A stretch of 8,919 bases of DNA, from the NCBI GenBank assembly GCA_022822245.1, contig JAJECB010000322.1, positions 1-8,919 of the forward strand, in the 5' to 3' direction. The notes beneath the pieces are model-generated. The model did no database searches and was not told the origin of the DNA. It saw nothing but the letters and a program-made list of their open reading frames with translations. Positions 1 through 7,800 of the stretch are shown one piece after another (positions within the stretch are counted from its first letter, which is position 1; every line of letters starts with the position of its first letter). The translations under genes were made by a program, and so were the position numbers. The DNA comes from Gammaproteobacteria bacterium. Lineage in GTDB: Bacteria > Pseudomonadota > Gammaproteobacteria > HK1.

Positions 1-264
1 TCAAGCCGCTTCGACAGCGCGTAAGCGCTAGTATCAGCTACGCCTTCAGCGTCTTTCGGTCCGTGCGGCCCGCTACCGCAAGCATCTTGGCGCCCTCGCG
101 ACGAAAACCGGTGATTTTTCCGAGTTAGCGGTCGACGATGCGGTCGTTAGACGTCCACTCGACACAGCAACGCACGCTCGCCCGCAGATGTTCGACCGGC
201 ATCCACGCAAACCGGGGAATGCCCCCTCTCCGATGACCGGAAGCTTCAGTTACAAGCTCACGTA
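1..264. other. Upstream leader without a supportable gene
   Basis: This stretch is about 60% G+C by hand count, clearly below the genes that follow, and no frame gives a convincing protein on either strand. It should contain the promoter of the nucleotidase-recCBD operon unless that lies further upstream, but I see no good -35/-10 pair. Short perfect inverted repeats are present: AGCGC-GTAA-GCGCT at 16-29 and AGCTT-7 nt-AAGCT at 242-258. The second ends 6 bases before the GTG at 265. Neither is followed by a T-run, so neither is called a terminator. A minus-strand frame with good third-position GC runs through 125-264 and is treated as a finding, not as a gene. Confidence 0.5.
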
Positions 265-1344
265 GTGAGCCACTCGGCGCCGATAATGGCGCCCATGAAC
301 CTGCTTCCCTTTGCACTTCCAGAGCCGAGACGGAGCTCCGAACCGCCGTCTCCACCGCCGGTGTTCGACATCTTGGAGGGCGGGAGCGCCCCCGAGGTCG
401 AGCCGCCGCTCCTCCTCGACCGGGTCGAACCCGCGCCCGCGGTCCTCACCGTCGCCATCTCTTCCCGGGCGCTCTTCGATCTCGAGGAGAGCCACCGGGT
501 GTTCACGCGGGACGGCGTGGATGCGTACGCCCGCTACCAGGCGGCCCGTGAGACCGAAGTGCTCGGCAAGGGCCCCGCCTTCGCCGCGGTGCGAAAGCTC
601 CTCGCCCTGAACGATCTCGAGCCGCGCCGCCGGCGGGTGGACGTGGTGCTCCTGTCGCGAAACAGCGTGAACGCCGGCCTCCGGGTGCTTCACTCGATCG
701 CTTGGTACGGGCTCGACATCCGGCGCGCGGTGTTCGCGGGCGGAATGGACCGTTACCGCTATCTCGGCGCGTTCGGCGCGGAGCTCTTTCTCTCCGCGGA
801 CGGGGACGCGGTGCGAAAGGCCCTGGGGGGCAGCCACGCGGCGGCCATCCTGCTCCCGAGCGAGGGAGGCGCGGACGAGGGAGAGCCGCCTCCGCGCGAA
901 CGTGAGTTGCGGATCGCGTTCGATGGTGATGCAGTTCTCTTTTCCGACGAGGCGGAGCGCGTGTACCGGGCCCACGGCCTCGACACCTTCGTACGGAGCG
1001 AGCAGGAGGCGGCGCGCGAGCCGTTGCCCGGTGGGCCGTTCCGGGGGTTCCTCGCCGCCCTCCATCGCCTCCAGACCGAGTTCGGGATGGAGTCCGCCCC
1101 CGTGCGGACCGCCCTCGTGACCTCGCGGGCGACCCCCGCCCACGAACGGGTCGTCCGCACCCTGCACGCGTGGGACATTCGCATCGACGAAGCCCTCTTC
1201 CTCGGGGGAAGCGAGAAGCGCGAGTTCCTGCGCGCCTTCGGGGCGGACATCTTCTTCGACGATCAGCGCTGCCACTGTGACGCGGCCCGCGGGGTCGCCG
1301 CCATCGGGCACGTGCCGAACGGCGTCGCGAACGAGGAACGGTGA
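265..1344 (+). CDS. Cytosolic 5'-nucleotidase I family protein (HAD-type)
   Basis: Predicted 359-residue soluble phosphatase that should hydrolyse nucleoside 5'-monophosphates (AMP, dNMPs or similar) to nucleosides. It matches the cytosolic 5'-nucleotidase I family (Pfam 5-nucleotidase) and resembles vertebrate NT5C1A as I remember it. The catalytic HAD half is residues 215-350: motif I FDGDAVLFSDE with D220 (nucleophile) and D222, motif II TALVTSR near 282-288, a motif III lysine at K318 (GGSEK), and motif IV IFFDDQ with D332/D333. The tail HVPNGVA is also family-like, so the C-terminus is intact. Residues 60-200 form a second, related but catalytically empty half that begins LTVAISSRALFD. 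Residues 1-59 are a proline-rich, poorly conserved extension. The start is uncertain: GTG 265 is the first start after the stop at 148-150, while ATG 286 and ATG 295 are in frame, and none has a clear Shine-Dalgarno. No signal peptide or membrane segment is seen. The stop overlaps the recC start by 4 bases. The family call is firm; the substrate is not known. Confidence 0.9.
   Translation: MSHSAPIMAPMNLLPFALPEPRRSSEPPSPPPVFDILEGGSAPEVEPPLLLDRVEPAPAVLTVAISSRALFDLEESHRVFTRDGVDAYARYQAARETEVLGKGPAFAAVRKLLALNDLEPRRRRVDVVLLSRNSVNAGLRVLHSIAWYGLDIRRAVFAGGMDRYRYLGAFGAELFLSADGDAVRKALGGSHAAAILLPSEGGADEGEPPPRERELRIAFDGDAVLFSDEAERVYRAHGLDTFVRSEQEAAREPLPGGPFRGFLAALHRLQTEFGMESAPVRTALVTSRATPAHERVVRTLHAWDIRIDEALFLGGSEKREFLRAFGADIFFDDQRCHCDAARGVAAIGHVPNGVANEER
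1333..1337 (+). promoter_or_regulatory. Shine-Dalgarno for recC
   Basis: GAGGA lies 3 bases before the GTG at 1341, inside the last codons of the nucleotidase gene. The spacing is short, but it is the only purine-rich run there. It supports the GTG start, which places the conserved HSNR block at residues 9-12 as expected for RecC. Confidence 0.55.
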
Positions 1345-4300
1345 GCCGGGGCTTGCGGATCATCCACTCCAATCGGCTGGAGGCGCTCGCCGCGGCGCTC
1401 GCGGAGCTGGTGCGTGCAGAGCCCGGGGACCCGTTCGCGCCCGAGCGCATCGTCGTGCCGCACCGCGCCGTCGGGCGGTGGCTGTCGCTCGAGCTCGCCC
1501 GGTCGCTCGGGATCGCCGCCAACCTCGAGTTCGAGCTGCCCGCGGGCTTCGCATGGTCCGTCATGCGGGGCGCCGTCCCCGGGTTGCCGACGGAGCAGCC
1601 GTTCGCGCCGGCCCAGCTTCGCTGGCGGATCCACGAGGTCCTGCCGCGATTCGCGGAGGAGGAGCGGGAGGGAAGGGCGGTCCGGCGCTACCTCGCGGAC
1701 GGCGACCCGCGCAAGCGCTTCGCGCTCGCGGACCGTCTTGCCCGGGTGTTCGACCGGTGCGTGGTGTATCGGCCGGACTGGGTCCGCGCATGGGAGGGTG
1801 GCGACGCTCCGAACTGGCAGGCGCGGCTCTGGCGGCGGGTGGTCGAGGCGGAGGGATCCACCGCCCACTGGGTGGGGGCGATCGACGCATTCCGCGAGGC
1901 GATCGAGGGTGGCCCCCGGCCGGACGGGTGGCCGCTCCGGGCGACCTTCTTCGCGGTGCCCGCCCTTTCGCCTTCCTATCTCGACGTGCTGGGCGCAATC
2001 GGCCGGAGGATCGAGCTACGCCTCTTCGTGCTCAACCCGTGCCGCGAGTACTGGGGAGACATCTACTCCCGGCGCGAGATCGGCCGGCGGGCGGAGGGCG
2101 CGGACCCCGCCGAACGGTACCTCACCGAGGGCAACGAGCTCCTCGCCGCGTGGGGGCGGAGCGGCCGCGACACCTTCGACTCGCTCGTGGAGGTGGCCGG
2201 CGACGACGGGGAGGAGCGCTTCGTGCGGCCGGAGGGGGCGCATCGGCTGGCTGCCGTCCAGCGGGACGTGCTCGATCTCCGCCTCGCTTCCGAAGGGGCG
2301 GCGGACGAGGCGGCGTGCACGGAGTCGGGCCCCGGCGGGCAAGGGGCAGATCCGGAGGAAGGCGATGCACCGCGTTCGGGTGCGCCCGGCGCCGATACGC
2401 ACGGGGCGGGCGTGGAAGGACGCCGCACGGGGCGGGACGGCGCGGGCGCGAGCGGCGACTCCATCCGGATCCACGTCTGCCATTCGCCGGTGCGCGAGGC
2501 CGAGGTGCTGCACGATTGCCTTCTCGGGCTCTTCGATGCCCACCCCGACATCGGGCCGGCCGATGTCCTCGTCCTCACGCCGAGCCTCGAGGTCCACGGC
2601 CCCGCGGTGGAGGCGGTGTTCGGAGCCGCGGCGCGCATCCCGTTCCACGTGGCGCGCCGGCGCTCCGCCGCTTCGCCCGCGGTCCGCGCCTTCTTCGAGC
2701 TGCTCGCGATGCGGCGCTCCCGACTCGGGGCGGAAGCGGTGCTCGCCCCGCTCGACGCGGAGGCGGTGCGCGCCCGCTTCGGCATCGCGACGTCGGGTCT
2801 TCCGGCCATCCGTGACTGGGTGCGCGAAGCGGGCATCCGCTGGGGAGAGGATGCGGGGCACCGCGCGGCCGAGGGGCTTCCCGCGACCGGGGACCACGCG
2901 TGGCGGCAGGGGCTCCGGCGTCTCCTGCTCGGCTATGCGCTCCCCGATCCGAACGAGCTGTTCGCGGGAGTCGTTCCCTGCCCTCCCCGGGCGGGCGGAT
3001 TCGAGCCCGGGGCGGACGAGGCGGACCTCCTCGGGCGCTTCGTCACCTGGTGCGAGGCGGTATTCGCCCTGCGCGCCCGGCTGGAGGGAGAGCGGCCTCC
3101 CCGCGAATGGGGCCGGGTGCTCCACGAGGAGCTCGGCCGCTTCTTCGCCGGGGGCGATGCGGGTCCGGCGGCCGGGGCTGGAATCGGACCCGGGGCGGGG
3201 AGCGGGGTCGCGGCTGCGGTCGCGGAAGAGGTGAGCGAGGTCCGGGGCCTCGTCCGCGCATTCGAGCGCGAGGCGGGAGGGACCGACGTTCCGATCGGGA
3301 GCGACGTGGTGCACGACGTGCTCCTCGAGCTCGCCGAAGCGCCGTCCCGCGAGGCGGTCCGCCTCGCCGACGCGGTGACGGTCACGAGCCTCACCCCGGG
3401 GCAGGTGTTCCCGGCCGAGGTGGTCTGCGTCATCGGCCTCAACGACGGTGCGTTCCCCCGCTCGCCGTCCTTTCCGTCGTTCGACCTCGTCGCGGCGGGT
3501 CCCGCCCGGCGGGGGGATCGCGACGTCCGGCACGAGGATCGCTTCGTCTTCCTCGAGGCCCTTCTCGCCGCCCGCCGCGCCTTCCTCGTGAGCTACACGG
3601 GGCGCGGGCAGCGCGACGATGCCTCCATTCCGCCCGCCGCGGTCGTCGACGAGCTGAAGGACTACCTCGGGCAGCGGTTTCCGGATGGGTCGTTCGAGAC
3701 GAGGCACCCCCTGCAGCCGTTCAGCCCCCGCTATTTCGCGGGCTCCGGGGCGGCGGAGGCTGCAGGTCCGGCCGGGGAGTCGCGCGCGGGAAGCGGCGAG
3801 GAGCTCTTCAGCTACTCCGAGGCGATGTGCGAGGCGGCCCGTTCCCTGGTGTCGGACGAGGCGCGGTCCGGGAGCCCGGCGCGGTTCGAGGCGGCGTTGC
3901 CGGAGCCCCCGGAATCCGAGGGTTCGGAACGCCGGGTCGCCCTCGGCGAGCTCGTCTCGTTCTTCGCGAACCCCGTCCGGTGGTTCCTCCGGGAGCGGCT
4001 CGGAGTGCGGCTCGAGCTCGACGACGCGAGCCTCGAGGACGAGGAGCCGTTCGAGCTCGACTCCCTCGAACGGTACTGGCTCCGTGCGGACATCCTGGAC
4101 CGCATGCACGCCGGGGTCACGCGCCGCCGCGACGAAGCGTTGCAGCGAGGAAGCGGGCGCCTGCCCCAGGCGGCCCTCGGGGGCGTCGTGCACGGGCGTG
4201 TCTGGGAGGAGGTGGAAGGCCTCCATCGGGCGCTCGACCCTCACCGGGGCGGGCTCGAGGCGCCGCCCGTCGAGATCGACGTCGAGGTGGACGGCTGGCG

Positions 4301-4802
4301 CGTGGTCGGATCGGTCGAGAACGTCGGGCCGGCGGGTCTCGTGTGGTGGCGGCCGGGGCGGCTCCGGGCGCGGGACCGGATCGCGATCCGGCTCACCCAG
4401 CTTGCCCTCGCTGCGGCGGGCTCCGAGGTGTCGGGAGCGCTTGCGCTCTCCCTCGAGAAGGGGGCGGCGAAGGGCACCCGTTTCCCGGAACCCGAGGATG
4501 CCGGAGAGCATCTCGCGGAATGGCTCCGGGCCTGGGGGGAGGGGCGTTCCGCCCCGCTCCCCTTCTTCCCCGAGACCTCGCTCGCCTACGCGAGCGTGCT
4601 TGCGAAGGGCGAAAGCCGGGCCGACGCCCAGGAGCGAGCCCGCATCGCGTGGTCCGGCGGCCCGGGTCCCTGGGGCCGTGCAGGAGAGGTCGACCGGGAC
4701 TCCTACCTGCAGCTCGTCCACGACGGCCGCGATCCGCTGACCGACGACTTCGAGGAACTCGCGGCAAGCCTTCTCGTTCCCCTCGCGGAGGCGCTGCAAT
4801 GA
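1341..4802 (+). CDS. recC: RecBCD exonuclease V gamma subunit RecC
   Basis: RecC (1153 aa; E. coli RecC is 1122) is the scaffold of exonuclease V. It splits the duplex with its pin, channels the strands to RecB and RecD, and senses Chi in the 3' strand. Diagnostic RecC blocks occur in order: HSNR at 9-12, GRWLSLELA and GIAANLEFELPA at 45-68, FDRCVVYRPDW from 137, a LFVLNPCREYWGDI-type block, IHVCHSPVREAEVLHD just after residue 373, VVCVIGLNDGAFPR around 694-706, then HPLQPFSPRYF. The C-terminal nuclease-like domain starts near V866 (LGELVSFFANPVRWFLRERLG). As in the family, Walker A and nuclease catalytic residues are absent. Two low-complexity stretches, residues about 318-373 and 601-632, look like expanded surface loops. 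Residues matching several Chi-contact positions of E. coli RecC differ (see findings). The GTG start overlaps the upstream stop, and the TGA overlaps recB by 4 bases. Identification is secure. Confidence 0.97.
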   Translation: MSRGLRIIHSNRLEALAAALAELVRAEPGDPFAPERIVVPHRAVGRWLSLELARSLGIAANLEFELPAGFAWSVMRGAVPGLPTEQPFAPAQLRWRIHEVLPRFAEEEREGRAVRRYLADGDPRKRFALADRLARVFDRCVVYRPDWVRAWEGGDAPNWQARLWRRVVEAEGSTAHWVGAIDAFREAIEGGPRPDGWPLRATFFAVPALSPSYLDVLGAIGRRIELRLFVLNPCREYWGDIYSRREIGRRAEGADPAERYLTEGNELLAAWGRSGRDTFDSLVEVAGDDGEERFVRPEGAHRLAAVQRDVLDLRLASEGAADEAACTESGPGGQGADPEEGDAPRSGAPGADTHGAGVEGRRTGRDGAGASGDSIRIHVCHSPVREAEVLHDCLLGLFDAHPDIGPADVLVLTPSLEVHGPAVEAVFGAAARIPFHVARRRSAASPAVRAFFELLAMRRSRLGAEAVLAPLDAEAVRARFGIATSGLPAIRDWVREAGIRWGEDAGHRAAEGLPATGDHAWRQGLRRLLLGYALPDPNELFAGVVPCPPRAGGFEPGADEADLLGRFVTWCEAVFALRARLEGERPPREWGRVLHEELGRFFAGGDAGPAAGAGIGPGAGSGVAAAVAEEVSEVRGLVRAFEREAGGTDVPIGSDVVHDVLLELAEAPSREAVRLADAVTVTSLTPGQVFPAEVVCVIGLNDGAFPRSPSFPSFDLVAAGPARRGDRDVRHEDRFVFLEALLAARRAFLVSYTGRGQRDDASIPPAAVVDELKDYLGQRFPDGSFETRHPLQPFSPRYFAGSGAAEAAGPAGESRAGSGEELFSYSEAMCEAARSLVSDEARSGSPARFEAALPEPPESEGSERRVALGELVSFFANPVRWFLRERLGVRLELDDASLEDEEPFELDSLERYWLRADILDRMHAGVTRRRDEALQRGSGRLPQAALGGVVHGRVWEEVEGLHRALDPHRGGLEAPPVEIDVEVDGWRVVGSVENVGPAGLVWWRPGRLRARDRIAIRLTQLALAAAGSEVSGALALSLEKGAAKGTRFPEPEDAGEHLAEWLRAWGEGRSAPLPFFPETSLAYASVLAKGESRADAQERARIAWSGGPGPWGRAGEVDRDSYLQLVHDGRDPLTDDFEELAASLLVPLAEALQ
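4787..4791 (+). promoter_or_regulatory. Shine-Dalgarno for recB
   Basis: GGAGG with 7-base spacing to the ATG at 4799 lies within the end of recC. It settles the recB start, because the same frame stays open far upstream (back to about 2900) only as an out-of-frame shadow of recC. Confidence 0.8.
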
Positions 4803-7800
4803 ACACGCCGGTCGTCACCGGAGTGTGGGGGGAGGGGCTCGTCGTCGGCGCGGGCGGCATGACCCTGATCGAAGCCAGCGCGGGTACGGGGAAGACCCGG
4901 GAGCTCACCGGCATCGTCGCCCGGTTCGTGGTGGAGGGCCACCGGCGGCTCGACGAGATCCTGGTGGTGACGTTCACCCGGGCGGCGACCGCCGAGCTTC
5001 GCGACCGGATCCGGGACACCCTCCGGTCCGCCCATCGGGCGGTCGTGGCCGGGGAGGCCCCGGAAGCCTCTCAGGCGGCGGAGCTCCTCGCCGGCTGGAG
5101 GGAAGATGCCGGGTTCGATCCGGAGGCGGCGGCCCGGCGCCTCGAAGCGGCCCTCCAGGACATCGATCGCGCCAACGTCTTCACCATCCACGGCTTCTGC
5201 CAGCGGGTGCTCGCCGACCTTGCCTTCGACGGCGGTTTCCCCTTCGGCTTCGAGGTGAGCGGCGATGCCGCCGAGAGCGTCGCGCGCGCGGCGCACGATT
5301 TCTGGCGCCGAAACCTCTACCCCGCTTCGAGGGTGCTCGCCGGCTACGCGGTGGACAACGGCTTCCGGCCCGATGACCTTGCCGGCTGGGTCGGGAAGTG
5401 GCGGGCGAAGCCGGACCTTCGGCTGAAAGGGGGGGAACCGCTCGACGTTCCCGTCGAGTCCCGGGAAGCGGCGTGGCAGGGGGTTCTGGACGAGGTCCGA
5501 GCCGAATGGGATCGCCACCGGGAACGGTTCCGCGCCGAGGTGCTGGACGGCAACTGGCTGAATCGACGCCGGTACGCCCGCCCGCGGGTCGAGCGGGAGC
5601 TCGCCTCCATCGAGGCTCTGCTCGACGACCCGGAGCCGCTCCTGCCGGAGCCGGAGCGTTTCGGGCGCTATGGAGCGACCGCCCTCGCGGACGCCTGCAA
5701 GAAGGGGGAGACGCTCCCGGAGAACCCGCTCTTCGCCGCCTTCGATCAACTCGAGGAGGCGTCCGCGGAGCTTCGCACGGCCTTCGCCGCCTGGCTTCGT
5801 TGGGTGCGCCGCGAAGTCCTTGTCGAGGCCGCGGAATTGGTCCGCCGCCGGGTCCTCGAGGACCGGCTTCTCGGCTACGACGACCTTCTGCTGGAGCTCT
5901 ACCGCGCACTTCGAAGCGACGGCGGGGAGCGCCTGGCTCGACGGATCCGGCGGGAGTACCCGGTCGCTCTCATCGACGAGTTCCAGGACACCGACCCGGT
6001 CCAGGCCGACGTGTTCATGCGCATCTACGATGCGACCGGGAGCCCGCCAGGCGAGGACTCGGAGGAGCAGGCCAAGGCGGCGATACCGGACGATGCGAAG
6101 GGTGCGGTGCCGGTCGAGGCGGCGGGCAACGAGGCCCCGCCGGATCTGTCGCCGGTGGAAGGGCGGGAAGCGGCCTTCGGGTCCGGACCGGCCGCTGGCC
6201 CGGCCGGTGCGGTCGGGCTCTTCGTCGTCGGCGATCCCAAGCAGTCCATCTACCGGTTCCGGGGGGCGGACGTCTTCGCGTACCTTCGGGCCAGCCGGGC
6301 GGCCCACGCGAGGCATTCGCTCGACCGCAACTGGCGGTCGGTGCCCGCCCTCGTCGAGGCGTTGAACGCGGTCTTCGCCCGCTCCAACCCGTTCGTCGTG
6401 CCCGAGATCCGGTACCCGCCGGTTGCACCAGGGCGCGAGGAGGGCGAACCGCTCTCGATCGAGGGAACGGACGGGGAGGGGCCCCTCGCATTTCGGCTCC
6501 TTCCGGCGAGGCGGGACGGAAAACGATGGACGAAGGGCGAGGCCGCGCCCTTTGCGGCAAGCGCGGCGGCGGACGAGATCGCGCGGCTGCTCTCGCTTGC
6601 GGGGGAGGGCAGGGCGGTCCTCGAGGGCCGGCCGCTCACCGGCGCGGACGTGGCGGTGCTCGTCCGCACCCGGGCGCAGGGCCGCCGCGTCGCGGACGCG
6701 CTTCGCGAGCGCAACGTCCGGAGCGTCGAGGTGGGCGATACGAGCGTGTTCGAGTCCCGGGAAGCGGAGCAGATGGAACGCCTGCTCTGGGCCCTCGCCG
6801 AGCCCGGGCGGGAGGCAAGGGAACGGGGCGCGCTCGCGGGCGATCTGTTCGGGCTCGACGCAGCCGGGCTGCTCGCTCTCGAAACGGACGAAGTCGCGTG
6901 GAGCCGATGGTCGGAGCGGCTGCGGACCTGGCGCTCCGACTGGGAGTCGAGGGGGATAGGCCCCCTGCTTCGGCGGCTCGTGGAGGCCGAAGGCGCCGCC
7001 GCGCGCCTGCTTCGCTACCCGGACGGGGCGCGGCGACTCACCAACGTCCGGCACCTGGCGGACCTCCTCCAGGCGGCCGAGGCCGAGCAGCGGACGGCGC
7101 CGGCGGGGCTCGCGGTCTGGTTCAGCCGCCGGCGGGCGGAGGCGGGAACCCGAGACGAAGATCTCCAGCTCCGGCTCGAGAGCGACGAAGAGCTCGTGCG
7201 GATCCTCACCGTGCACGGAGCCAAGGGCCTCGAGTTTCCCCTCGTCTTCCTTCCGTTCGCCTGGGACGCGCGGGATCCGGCCTTGAACCGGGACGAGCAC
7301 GCCGCGTACCACGAAGGGGAAGCGGAAGGATACGGGGAGGTGCTCGACCTCGAGCCGGACGAGACGGCTCGGGCTCTCGCCCGGCGCGAGGAGCTCTCCG
7401 AGGATCTGCGACTCCTCTACGTCGCGCTCACCCGCGCGAAGTACCGGTGCGTGGTCACCTGGGGGCAGGTCAGGGCGGCGGAGCATGCCCCCCTCGCCTG
7501 GCTTCTCCACCGGGAGGGGAGCAGTGCGGCCGGCGGCCCCGATGTTCCGTCCGGCGCGGGGGAAGGGGGAGCGGGTGGCGAGGGGCTCGATTCCGTGGAC
7601 GCCGCGGTCGCCGCGACGACCTTCCGCTTCTCCGGGCTGACCGACGAGGCGCTGCACGCCGAAGTCCGGGCATTTGCCGGCTCGCGCCCGGATCTGGTCT
7701 CGGTGGAAGTGTCGGGTGGTTCGGACGGGCCAGCCCGGCCGACGGTGCTCGCCGCCTTGCCTCCGTCCGGGCTCGCGGCGAGAAGGCTCGACCGCCCCCT

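Noticed and set aside
16..29. Hairpin as a rho-independent terminator of a gene left of the window
   Set aside because: The stem is only 5 bp and no T-run follows on either strand.
138..236. Small plus-strand ORF (32 codons from ATG 138) in the leader
   Set aside because: It has no Shine-Dalgarno, no recognisable product and no coding bias.
250..1311. 353-codon minus-strand frame opposite the nucleotidase
   Set aside because: The plus strand encodes a complete cN-I nucleotidase with all HAD motifs; the antisense product shows no family features.
2900..4798. In-frame upstream extension of recB through recC
   Set aside because: The 633 extra residues are Arg/Gly/Pro-rich shadow of recC; the conserved RecB N-terminus begins at ATG 4799, which has a good Shine-Dalgarno and the 4-base overlap.
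2016..4799. 927-codon open frame on the minus strand opposite recC
   Set aside because: It is antisense to a well-conserved RecC across its whole length; its sequence is Arg/Glu/Gly-rich with no recognisable domain, as expected from GC-rich codon shadowing.
4960..4980. Chi-like octamer CCTGGTGG inside recB
   Set aside because: It has one mismatch to GCTGGTGG, is expected by chance in GC-rich coding sequence, and this RecC may not read E. coli Chi.
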